In this document: in pieces, positions 44,481 through 52,662 of the stretch
Layout: each line of letters begins with the position of its first letter
Numbering within the stretch: the stretch's first letter is position 1
Source: CAWAYH01 sp963786195
GTDB lineage: Bacteria; Acidobacteriota; Vicinamibacteria; Vicinamibacterales; 2-12-FULL-66-21
Assembly: GCA_963786195.1 (NCBI GenBank)
Contig: CAWAYH010000011.1
Location: 1-64,000 of the forward strand
Reading direction: 5' to 3'
DNA: 64,000 nt
Position numbers and translations under genes: made by a program
The notes under the pieces: model-generated
What the model saw: the letters and a program-made list of their open reading frames with translations, nothing else
Told to the model about the DNA's origin: nothing
Database searches by the model: none

Positions 44481-47046
44481 CTACTTCCACTCTCCGCACC
44501 AGGGCTCGACGCGCCGCAGCCAGTCCATTCCTGGCTCGCCGATCGGGGCGCCTGGCGGCACGGCCGGGATTTCCATCCGCGCGGCCGGCGCCATCGGTCG
44601 ATCCAGGAACCGCTTGATGTCAGCGGCGAGCAGGGTGCCGTGCGCCTGGGCGGACGCGCCCGTCGCTGGAGCCGAGCTCACCCTCTGCATGCGCTGCTGC
44701 AGTTTCAGCGTCGCGATCGCGCGGACCTGCGGCATGTCGGCGTTCGCCGCGAGCGTCATCAGATGCTCGACCACGACGCGCTGGACGGCCCGTGAAATCT
44801 CGGCTTCGTACGGGCTCGCCGTGTCCGCCCCGAACGTGGCGGTGACGAGCTGGTCGATGACCGCGTCCAGGCCCGGCAGCGCGGGATCGAGTGCGTGCTG
44901 CTCGACCAGCCGTGCCGCCCTCGCATCATCGAGCAGGAATCCGACGGTCATGTTGGCCGCGACGACGGCCGGCGCGATCGCGTCGAACATCTGTCCGGTG
45001 TAGCGTGGAAACAGCTCGCGCGTCGCGCCGTAACCGGACGGCCGCGGTGGAATCTTCGTCAGCAGATCGCGGTGGCAGCGCGAGCTCGGAGGGCTTGAGC
45101 GTCGCCAGCACTCCGTCGAGCGCCGCGCGCTGCTCGGCCGCGTCCGCAAACTTGACCGGCGTCCGGCCGTCACCGCGCATCGAGTACACGAAGTAGATCC
45201 CGCCGACCGTCGACGCCGCCGCTTCGACTTGATAGCGGTGGTGCAGGTAGAGCGGCACGAGCACTTCCTCGATCGTCGCCATCGGCTCGTTCAGCTTGAT
45301 CGCCTGCTCGCCGAACCGGTTCAGCGCCATGCGCCGGATGGCCATCATCCGCTTCAGCTCCGCCGCCGCGTCGGTGCCGTTCGACCACTGATCCACGCGC
45401 GGATGCGCGTCGATGTCCTGGTTCGACAGATACCAGAGGTCCTTCTTGTGCCCGCCATCCAGGATTCCCGCGAGCGCCGGCGCTTCGTCGGTGCCCGCCG
45501 GGAAATCCGAATATCCGAACGTGATGGCGACCTTGTCCCAGGCGCCGATGCCGACGTCGTACACCTTCGAGTAGTCGAGCGAACCGTCGGCCCGCATCGT
45601 GACGAGCGGATGCGGATAGTCCATCACCGAGATGCGGCCCGCCTCGCTGTCGTAGTAGTTGTGGCCGAGGCCCAGCGTGTGGCCGACCTCGTGCGCGGCG
45701 AGCTGACGGATGCGCGCGAGGCCCCACTCGGTCAGCTCGCGCGGCGACTCGGTGCCTGTCTTGTACGGGCTCAGCAGCCCCTCGGCGATCATGTAGTCCT
45801 GTCGGATGCGCAGCGATCCCAGCGTCACGACGGCTTTGATGATCTCGCCGGTCCGCGGATCGGTGACCGTGGCGCCCGTGCTCCACCCGCGCGTCGATCG
45901 GTGGACCCAGTTGATGACGTTGTAGCGGATGTCCAGCGGGCTGACGCCTTCCGGCAGCAGCTCGACGCGGAAGCCGTCCTGATAGCCCGCCGCCTCGAAG
46001 GCCTGGTTCCACCAGCGGGCGCCATCGAGCAGCGCCGAGCGGATCGGCTCGGGCGCGCCTGGATCCAGGTAATAGATGATCGGCTTGACCGGCTCGCTGA
46101 CGCGCGCCGACGGATCCTTCTTCTGGATCCGATGACGCCTGATGAAGCGGTTCGTCATCGGCTGGCCCGGCAGCGCCGCGTAGTTCTCGAAGTCGACGGC
46201 CCCGAAGCCCGAGCGCGGATCGAATCGGCGCGTCTTGTAGTTGTTGTCGGGCAGCTCGACGATCGAATGGTGCACGCGGATGCTCGCCGCTTCTGCCGTC
46301 GCCGCGACGTTGCCGACGCCCTCGAAGAATCCGCCGGCTCCGCCTCCGCCACCACCGCCGCCGCGTCCGCCGCCCGGCGCGCCTGGCGCGGCCGGCTGCC
46401 GCGCGAACGTCAGCTCCGCTTCCATCTCGGTATTCTTCGGAAACCCGAGCGTCATCGGCATGTAGACGGAGCTGCGGCTGGCCTCGAACCGGTACGTGCC
46501 GGGACGCAGGCGGCCCGCCATCTCGTTCCAGTCGCGGACGAGAAAGTCGGTGAAATCCACGAGCAGCCGATCTCCCGTCGCCGCCGCGATGGGGAAGCCC
46601 CACAGCACCGACCGCGCAAACGCGTCACGCACCGTCCTGGCTTCCGCGGCGCTGCTCGTCAGCGCGCGATACTGATAGTTGGGCTGCACCATCAGGACCC
46701 TCGGCCCCACGCGCTCGAACTTCACGATGCGCGAACCGGTGAGGATGCCGCGATCCAGCCCGATGTCGTTCGAGCCGAGACCGGTGGACAGCCCCGTGGA
46801 ATAGAGCACCTCCATGTCGAGCTTCGGGATCTCCAGCCACAAGCGTCCCGCGGCTTCGTCCCAGTAGAGCGGGAAGAACCCGTCGATCTTCTTCAGCCCG
46901 TTGACGCGTTCATCAATGGACGTGATCTGCTCCGGACGCCGCGCGCCGCCCGGCGCCGCCCCTTGCGCATACGCCACCGCGGACGTCGTCAGCAACCCAA
47001 CCGCCGCGATCGCCGCAATGGCGGAGGTGATCCGTATCGTGCGCAT
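44481..47046 (-). CDS. Zinc metalloprotease (DUF5117/DUF4953-like), frameshifted
   Basis: A secreted protein of about 854 residues after removal of one base near 45072 (span 3n+1; ..LKPSELALP joins RDLLTKIPPRPSGYG). Signal peptide MRTIRITSAIAAIAAVGLLT, an N-terminal beta-rich domain, then a gluzincin-like catalytic core with AAHEVGHTLGLGHNY, matching HExxHxxGxxH with all three zinc ligands, and a C-terminal helical region. A Gly-rich run (GGGRGGGGGGGGAGGF) interrupts the N-terminal domain. Homologues are large secreted zinc peptidases of unknown target. Convergent with the VOC gene; the csaA stop lies upstream on the same strand. Confidence 0.82.
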
Positions 47047-47077
47047 CCGCTCCTCCTTAACGTTTGCCCCTAAGAGT

Positions 47078-47104
47078 GATCCGTGTTTTCCGTGGGATCA
47101 GTGG
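47078..47104 (-). repeat. R3 short repeat (degenerate)
   Basis: GATCCGTGTTTTCCGTGGGA followed by TCAGTGG directly next to the csaA stop codon. Same units as at 32961, 59497 and 60513. Confidence 0.55.
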
Positions 47105-47452
47105 TCAGAACATTCGGCTGCCCAACGGCACATCTTTGTCCGGCACCAGCAGCACGACCGCGCCCTCGGGATCCGGCACGCCGAGCGTCAGGACCTCGGA
47201 CATGAACGGGCCAATCTGCCGCGGCGGAAAATTGATGACGGCCACGACGAGTCGTCCGACGAGCTCGTCGCGCGTGTAGTGGCGCGTCAGCTGCGCGGAG
47301 GACTTGCGCGTCCCGATCTCGGGGCCAAAGTCGATTTGAAGCTTGTAGGCAGGCTTGCGCGCCTGGGGAAAGTCGTCAGCGGAGACGATGCGGCCGACGC
47401 GAATGTCGACCTTGTCGAAGTCAGCGAATGTGATGGGAGGTGCGCCGGCCAT
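47105..47452 (-). CDS. csaA: CsaA-type tRNA-binding chaperone-like protein
   Basis: A 115-residue cytosolic OB-fold protein. FADFDKVDIRVGRIVSADDF, ARKPAYKLQIDFGPEIG, RKSSAQLTRHYTRDELVGRL and VAVINFPPRQIGPFMSEVLTLG match CsaA along its whole length, including the conserved DIRVGRI and the SAQL-TxxY substrate-surface motif. By family it binds tRNA or unfolded polypeptide and dimerises; the physiological role is debated. It is flanked by repeats on both sides (R3 at its stop, R2 upstream of its start). Confidence 0.93.
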   Translation of the reverse strand: MAGAPPITFADFDKVDIRVGRIVSADDFPQARKPAYKLQIDFGPEIGTRKSSAQLTRHYTRDELVGRLVVAVINFPPRQIGPFMSEVLTLGVPDPEGAVVLLVPDKDVPLGSRMF

Positions 47453-47495
47453 CGCGGCAGGCTCAGCATACTCGATCTGCCGGCGACGCGACTAA

Positions 47496-47557
47496 GGGGT
47501 CAGATCTTGTATTTCAACATGTCAAGTCAAGCAATGTTGAATTACAAGATCTGACCC
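47496..47557. repeat. Palindromic repeat R2, copy 3
   Basis: Arms of 24-25 bp (GGGGTCAGATCTTGTATTTC and complement, one mismatch) with a 13-nt loop. It lies upstream of csaA and 13 bp from R1 copy d. Confidence 0.85.
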
Positions 47558-47570
47558 TTTTCTACACGGG

Positions 47571-47670
47571 GTGCGAGCGAGCATAGCGAGCGAGCCACGC
47601 GAACGGAGCGCGCCGGCGAAGCGGCGCGCGGAGAGAGTGTAGGGGAGTCCGAGGGGCGAAGCCCCTCGGA
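47571..47670 (+). repeat. Dispersed repeat R1, copy d (short version)
   Basis: GTGCGAGCGAGCATAGCGAG through GCGCGCCGGCGAAGCGGCGC to the intact GAGGGGCGAAGCCCCTC hairpin, about 5 bp before the SRPBCC stop codon. It lacks the CTTCGACAGG palindrome and the TAGAAG end. Confidence 0.85.
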
Positions 47671-47675
47671 TCAGA

Positions 47676-48416
47676 TCAGAGTTCGGGGTTAATCATGCGT
47701 TTGTCGGCCGCATCTTCGAGGATGTCCCGCAGCCGCTGCAGATCTTCCCGAATCCCTGTCGCCGGATCGTGGCCGATCAGCTTGGCCACCGTGTCGCCTG
47801 CCTTGCCGCCGGGCGGGCTGTACTGCATGCGGACCCGCAGGCGCGTGCCGCGGCCCTGGTCCGCTTCCTCGAAGCGGACCGATCCGGCGTTGACGAGGTC
47901 AGAGCCTTCGAGCGATCGCCACGCGATCACCTTGTTGGGAATGTCGTTGATGATCTCGGCGTTCCACTCCACGCTCGTGGCGGCCGGTCCTTTGGCGCGC
48001 CAGCGCGACAGCGTGTCGGTGACGCGCTCGACCGATTCGAGGTGGTTCATGAAGCGCGGCAGATTCTCGAGCGCTCGCCAGAACCCGTACACGTCACCAA
48101 TGGGACGCTCGATCGTGATGCTCTCGTCGACGTGGCTGCCGCGGCTGCCGCCGAGCACGCGCTTCGTGTCGCTCGCGCTCGCGGTGCTGAATCCGAGCAG
48201 ATCGTACGTGTGGCAATGGCCGGTGGCGCCGCGCCGGAAGAGCAGGGCGCCAAATCCCGCGAGAATCCACGCGCTCGTCTTCGGACGCGTCAGCCCGTAG
48301 AGCGCGAGTGCGACCCCCGCGCTCATCGATCCCCACCGTTCCGCCTCGCTGATGTTGCGCCGGCTTTGCGGCAGCGGTTCGATTCGATCCGCGGTGTATT
48401 GAAGATTCGTGGTCAT
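47676..48416 (-). CDS. SRPBCC/cyclase-like protein with membrane N-terminus
   Basis: A 246-residue protein. The N-terminal third has two short hydrophobic helices (MSAGVALALYGLTRPKTSAWI, ILAGFGALLFRRG) and resembles the DUF2892-like module. The rest is a START-like domain (VDESITIERPIGDVYGFWRALENLPRFM, RFEEADQGRGTRLRVRMQY). Such proteins occur beside stress-response membrane proteins; the ligand is unknown. The next gene upstream on this strand is a small membrane protein 30 bp away, so they probably form one transcript. Confidence 0.75.
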   Translation of the reverse strand: MTTNLQYTADRIEPLPQSRRNISEAERWGSMSAGVALALYGLTRPKTSAWILAGFGALLFRRGATGHCHTYDLLGFSTASASDTKRVLGGSRGSHVDESITIERPIGDVYGFWRALENLPRFMNHLESVERVTDTLSRWRAKGPAATSVEWNAEIINDIPNKVIAWRSLEGSDLVNAGSVRFEEADQGRGTRLRVRMQYSPPGGKAGDTVAKLIGHDPATGIREDLQRLRDILEDAADKRMINPEL

Positions 48417-48446
48417 GCGGTCTCGCTCCTCTGGTGATCGCGTGGT

Positions 48447-48812
48447 TCAGCGTGCCGGTGTTGCGCCGGATGTGGTCGTCCACGAGGGCGAGTCGCTCGC
48501 GGGGAACGATTCTTCCGACGCGTCCTGGACGATGTCCTTGGCGCGCCAGCCCCGGTCGGTGATCCGGCGATCGAGCCAATGCGACGCGACGCGCAGATCA
48601 CGTCGTCCCATGTAAGCCCGCGCCGCGAGAATGCCACCCAGCACGGTCAGCAGTCCGCCGCCGAACCCTCGTCGTCTCAGCCCGGCCATCGCGAGCGCCG
48701 AACCGCCGGCGAGCATCAGCCACCGTTCCTGATCATAAGTCGCCAGGGAGTGCGACAGCCGTGGTTTATCCCAGATGCTCTTGTCGCTTCTCGGCACCAT
48801 GAGGTTCTTCAT
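48447..48812 (-). CDS. Small membrane-associated hypothetical protein
   Basis: A 121-residue protein. The hydrophobic stretch LMLAGGSALAMAGLRRRGFGGGLLTVLGGILAAR suggests one or two short membrane helices. The C-terminus carries DIVQDASEESFPASDSPSWT, a short motif recurrent at the ends of small bacterial stress proteins. I do not know its function. It shares the unit with the SRPBCC protein downstream and is divergent from the D-aminoacylase gene across the interlocked inverted repeat. Confidence 0.6.
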   Translation of the reverse strand: MKNLMVPRSDKSIWDKPRLSHSLATYDQERWLMLAGGSALAMAGLRRRGFGGGLLTVLGGILAARAYMGRRDLRVASHWLDRRITDRGWRAKDIVQDASEESFPASDSPSWTTTSGATPAR

Positions 48813-48845
48813 TCGTTACTCCTATGTGGTCTCGGGGACTCTAAG

Positions 48846-48897
48846 TGGGACAGTCAAAGGGGACACTCAAACGTGACTGTCCCAGTTGAGTGTCCCC
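48846..48897. repeat. Interlocked inverted repeats (A-B-A'-B')
   Basis: A (TGGGACAGTCA, 48846-48856) pairs with A' (48874-48884); B (GGGGACACTCAA, 48859-48870) pairs with B' (48886-48897). All pairings are perfect. Because A' lies inside the B hairpin, the two stems are mutually exclusive. The element sits in the divergent spacer between the small membrane protein and the D-aminoacylase. Confidence 0.85.
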
Positions 48898-48937
48898 TAG
48901 CACAAGCCATGCCCGCGGACCGTCTACAATAGCGCGC

Positions 48938-50510
48938 ATGCGTCACATGCCGATCGTGGCAGTTTTTGCCCTCTGGGGCGGCGTGGTGGCCGCCTTGCCA
49001 ACGGCTCAGCCGGCTCGCTTCGATGTTGTGATTCGAAACGGCCGTGTCATGGACGGCTCCGGCAATCCCTGGCTGCGCGCGGACGTCGGCATCCGCGCCG
49101 GCGTCGTCGCCGCCGTCGGACGTCTCGCAAATGCGACGGCGACCACGACGATCGACGCCGGCGATCGTCTCGTGACGCCGGGCTTCATCGACGTCCACTC
49201 GCATGCGGCCGAATCACTGACCCGCGCCGAGCTCAGACAGGCGCGCCCGATCCTCGCGCAGGGTGTGACGACGCTCGTAGTCAACCCGGATGGCGGAGGT
49301 CCGGTCAGATCTCGACGCGCAGCGCGCGCAGATGGAGAAGGGCGGGACGGGTCCCAACGTCGCCCTGCTGATTGGACACGGCAGCGTGCGCACCGCGGTG
49401 ATGGGTTCGTCCAATCGCCGCGAGCCGACGGCCGAAGAGCTCGAGAAGATGAAGGGCCTCGTGCGCCGCGCGATGCAGCAGGGCGCGTTCGGACTGTCGA
49501 GTGGACTGTTCTACACGCCGGGCAGCTTCTCGAAGACGGAAGAGGTCATCGCGCTCGCCGCCGTTGCGGGCGAGTTCGGCGGCGTCTACACGAGCCACAT
49601 CAGAGATGAAGGCAACTACAACGTCGGCCTCCTCGCGAGCGTGCAGGAGGTCATCCGCATCGCCGAAGAAGGTCACCTGACCGGCATCGTCAGCCACATG
49701 AAGGCGCTGGGCCCGGACAGCTGGGGATTGTCGAAGGAGGCGACGCTCAGGATCGAGCAGGCCCGGGCCCGCGGCGTGCCGGTCTTTGCGGATCAGTATC
49801 CGTACGAGGCCTCGTCCACGTCGCTGCGCGCGTCGCTGATGCCGGGCGGCGCGGAGCTGCCAAATGCTCCCGCGCCGGTCGAGCAGAACCCGTCGCGTGA
49901 GAAGACGCTCGCGATGATCAAGGAGAACATCCGCCGGCGGGGCGGCGCCGCGTCGATTCAGATCGCGTTGTACGGGCCGGACAAGACGCTGCAGGGCAAG
50001 ACGCTCGAGCAGATCGCTGCGGCGCGCGGTGCGTCGCCCGAAGCCGCAGCGTACGATCTGATGGCTGCCGGCAACGCGTCGATCGTGTCGTTCAACATGT
50101 CCGAGGACGACATCCGCCACATCATGACGCGGCCGTACACCATGGCGTGCAGCGACGGCGCGCTGGCGATGCCGGGCGCGGGGCAGCCGCATCCGCGCAA
50201 CAACGGCGCGTTCGCGCGACGCCTGGCCGTCTACGTCCGCGAGCGCGGCGTCGTCAACCTCGAGTTCGCGATTCGCTCGATGAGCAGCCTCCCCGCGTCC
50301 GTGTTCTCGCTGAAGGATCGCGGCGTCATCCGCGAGGGCGCCGCCGCCGATATCGTCATCTTCGATCTGGACAAGATTCGCGACCGGGCGACTTACGCCG
50401 ACCCCCACCAGGTCGCCGAGGGGATGACCTGGGTGCTCGTCAACGGCGTCCCCGTCATCGCCGACGGCAAGTTCACGGACGCCCTCCCTGGCAAAGTGCT
50501 GCGCCGGTAG
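48938..50510 (+). CDS. N-acyl-D-amino-acid deacylase (D-aminoacylase), frameshifted
   Basis: A secreted amidohydrolase of about 523 residues after removing an extra A at 49307 (span 3n+1; ..NPDGGGPV joins DLDAQRAQMEKGG). Signal peptide MRHMPIVAVFALWGG.., then the small beta-sandwich with the family start FDVVIRNGRVMDGSGNPW, metal ligands in TPGFIDVHSHA, GIVSHMKALG, and the late SDGALAMPGAG with its conserved aspartate. It ends with the sandwich strands GMTWVLVNGVPVIADGKF. By family it deacylates N-acyl-D-amino acids, useful for recycling cell-wall or peptide D-amino acids. Start: ATG at 48938. The transposon is inserted downstream of its stop. Confidence 0.85.
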
Positions 50511-50577
50511 CAGCCTCCCCACTTGACGAGGGAACAATATACTTGACTCACCCGTCTAATCCTTGTAGAGTAACCAT

Positions 50578-51567
50578 ATGGCCGCCAAAACACGCGCCCC
50601 ACAAACCCTGCTCGAAGCCGTTAAGTACTTCTCTGATAAAGAGGTAGCGTTGCGGTTCGTCGCGGACCTCAAATGGGAAAACGGCGCGGTCTGCCCTCGC
50701 TGCGAGTCCAAGGAAGTGACCTTCCTCAAGACCCGTCAACTCTGGAAGTGCAAGGGCTGCAAGAAGCAGTTCTCCGTCAAGGTCGGGACGATTTTCGAGG
50801 ACTCGCCCATCGGTCTGGATAAGTGGCTTCCGGCGATGTGGCAGATCGTGAACTGCAAGAACGGCATCAGCAGCTACGAACTGGCCCGCGCACTCGGCGT
50901 CACGCAAAAGACCGCGTGGTTCATGCTCCACCGTATCCGGCTGGCGATGCAGAACCAGTCGTTCGGCAAGTTCGGCGGCCACGTCGAAGCGGACGAAACC
51001 TACATCGGTGGCAAAGCCCGATTCATGCACCGCGACCAACGCGAGCGCGTCATGGGGCGACACAAGACCGGACATTTTGGCAAGACCGCCGTCATGGGGC
51101 TGCTGGAACGCCACGGTGCCGATGGTCATAGCATCGTGCGCGCCGAAGTCGTTAGTGGCGTCACGCGCCGGGATTTGCAGCAGCACATCCGGAAGCACGT
51201 TCGAACGGACGGGACCACGACGCTCATCACGGACGCGCTGAAGTCCTATGAACCCAAGGTACCCGCTGGCTGGATGCCCAGCGATCTGTACGTCCACAAA
51301 GTCATCGACCACGCCGAGAGGTACGTGGACGGGGAAGTCCACACCAACGGCGTTGAAAACTTCTGGAGCCTGCTGAAGCGTTCCATCAAGGGCACGTATG
51401 TCAACGTCGAACCGTTCCACCTGTTCCGGTATCTGGACGAGCAGTGCTTCCGCTTTAATCAGCGCAAGGGCACCGATGCGGCTCGCTTCCTGCTGGCACT
51501 CGCATCCATCGTCGGCCGTCGTCTGACGTTCAATCAGTTGACTGGTCATGCACAAGCAGCGATCTGA
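50578..51567 (+). CDS. IS1595 family (ISXO2-like) transposase
   Basis: A 329-residue DDE-type transposase. The N-terminal zinc ribbon has CPRC (39-42) and CKGC (58-61). The catalytic domain starts at about 85 with ADETYIGGK (Asp139), TDALKSY (Asp219) and TNGVENFWSLLKR (the N/E position), and ends in FRYLDEQCFRFNQR. All motif residues are present, so it could be active. It follows the left terminal repeat directly and reads toward the passenger genes. Confidence 0.93.
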   Translation: MAAKTRAPQTLLEAVKYFSDKEVALRFVADLKWENGAVCPRCESKEVTFLKTRQLWKCKGCKKQFSVKVGTIFEDSPIGLDKWLPAMWQIVNCKNGISSYELARALGVTQKTAWFMLHRIRLAMQNQSFGKFGGHVEADETYIGGKARFMHRDQRERVMGRHKTGHFGKTAVMGLLERHGADGHSIVRAEVVSGVTRRDLQQHIRKHVRTDGTTTLITDALKSYEPKVPAGWMPSDLYVHKVIDHAERYVDGEVHTNGVENFWSLLKRSIKGTYVNVEPFHLFRYLDEQCFRFNQRKGTDAARFLLALASIVGRRLTFNQLTGHAQAAI

Positions 51568-51606
51568 CGCACCCGAGGCAAGGGCGCGGTCAGAGGGACA
51601 ACGCCA

Positions 51607-51759
51607 ATGACGAAAGAAAAAGAACCGCCACCGAAACCGCCGGACTCGCTGGAGAAGCTTGCGGAGTTCACGAAGAAGATTCTCCGGGTTCCCAAAGACC
51701 AAATCCGCAACAGAGAAGACTCGACTTCGGAGACCGAAACGCGCCACGCTAAGACATGA
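51607..51759 (+). CDS. Small passenger ORF of the IS1595 element
   Basis: A 50-residue ORF starting MTKEKEPPPKPPDSLEKLAE 39 bp after the transposase. It contains FTKKILRVPKDQIRNRED, which I recall as a motif seen in small proteins next to transposases and toxin-like genes in other genomes (established knowledge uncertain). It is probably translated as the second gene of the element; the ribosome site (AGGGACAAC) is weak. Function unknown. Confidence 0.5.
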   Translation: MTKEKEPPPKPPDSLEKLAEFTKKILRVPKDQIRNREDSTSETETRHAKT

Positions 51760-51769
51760 CCCCGCGGCA

Positions 51770-52567
51770 TCACCGCTTTCGGCGCCGATGCCTCCGACGA
51801 GCCTGATTGTCACGTGGCTGGTTAGCGGGCCGCGTGTGCGGCGAAATCGGCTCACCAACAAGCACACCAAGGGACTTCGCCGGTCCAGTGCCTCGGAATT
51901 CACACGACGAAATGTTGTTCAGATAGTCCCTAACTTCGAACTTGAATAGCCCAGAACCGTCCATGACGCTTTTCATATGAAGCCCGTCTAACAGGATCGG
52001 AAGCTTCCCGCTTCGTTGCGCTCCTCTGGGTATTGAGTCCCCGCCAAGATGGATCGCGTCCTCTGGCCGCCAGGAATAAACGTCCCCTGTTGGCAGCGGG
52101 AAGAGTTGGGCGTTTGTGATGAGAGCGATTTTTGCTGGAATTTCGGTATCGTCTACAAAGAACCGAACCGCGTAGCCCAACACCGTGCTGGGCGCTCTGT
52201 GGTTCACGATACGAACCGTAAGGAAGACCAACGTCTTGTTTTGCTGTCTATCCTCATTCGCAATAGCCCCGATTGCCGACACCTGAAACTCTGGACGTGA
52301 ATCATCTACCTTCTCTTCAAGTTCTCGGATCCGCGCAACCACACCAAACTCAAAGTGAACCGCGAATAACGCCACGTAGTAGATGACCCATGCCCACCAC
52401 GGAACGGCAATTCTTGACTGAACCTCTGGCGGCAAGAAGTCGTGTGCAAATCCGTAGATGGCTGGAATGACGGCGAACACCCACAGGATCATGGGTGGCC
52501 GCCTATCGACGGCGTCTTGCAACACTCGCCAATGGAAGGCGAGCCAGGATTCAGATTGCTCAACCAT
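51770..52567 (-). CDS. Passenger membrane protein of the IS1595 element
   Basis: A 265-residue protein of unknown family. Two transmembrane helices (about 26-46 MILWVFAVIPAIYGFAHDFL and 57-75 AWVIYYVALFAVHFEFGVV) are followed by a short coiled segment (RIRELEEKVDDSRPE) and a soluble beta-rich domain (AIANEDRQQNKTLVFLTVRI, VLGYAVRFFVDDTEIPAKI, GLFKFEVRDYLNN), then a basic tail (PRDNQARRRHRRRKR). It reads opposite to the transposase and lies inside the element, so it moves with it. The tail and its lower GC fit a horizontally moving gene, but no function can be assigned. Confidence 0.6.
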   Translation of the reverse strand: MVEQSESWLAFHWRVLQDAVDRRPPMILWVFAVIPAIYGFAHDFLPPEVQSRIAVPWWAWVIYYVALFAVHFEFGVVARIRELEEKVDDSRPEFQVSAIGAIANEDRQQNKTLVFLTVRIVNHRAPSTVLGYAVRFFVDDTEIPAKIALITNAQLFPLPTGDVYSWRPEDAIHLGGDSIPRGAQRSGKLPILLDGLHMKSVMDGSGLFKFEVRDYLNNISSCEFRGTGPAKSLGVLVGEPISPHTRPANQPRDNQARRRHRRRKR

Positions 52568-52612
52568 ACAGACGAGTCTAGCGCATCTGGTGAGCCAAGT
52601 ATATTGTCACGC

Positions 52613-52662
52613 TTGACGACAAGCCCGCCGGTATGTAACACTCCATCCGGATATACGGATGG
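52613..52662 (+). promoter_or_regulatory. Promoter and operator of the ArsR-methyltransferase gene
   Basis: TTGACG (52613-52618) with a 17-bp spacer to TAACAC gives a weak sigma-70 box pair. A perfect 7-bp inverted repeat CCATCCGgatataCGGATGG (52643-52662) covers the likely start point and the ATG at 52659. The -35 hexamer lies inside the transposon target duplication. Confidence 0.65.

Larger units (their letters stand above)
50530..52611. mobile_element. Complete IS1595-family transposon with passenger genes
   Basis: An 8-bp target duplication CTTGACGA flanks it (50522-50529 and 52612-52619), matching the 8-bp duplications of IS1595. Terminal inverted repeats of 23 bp (50530-50552, GGGAACAATATACTTGACTC..; 52589-52611) agree at 19 of 23 positions. 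Inside are the ISXO2-type transposase, a 50-residue acidic/basic ORF and an oppositely oriented 265-residue membrane protein. The intact ends and target duplication indicate a relatively recent insertion. Confidence 0.88.

Noticed and set aside
45229..47073. Long ORF antisense to the metalloprotease
   Set aside because: Compositionally biased, and the opposite strand carries the intact zinc motif.
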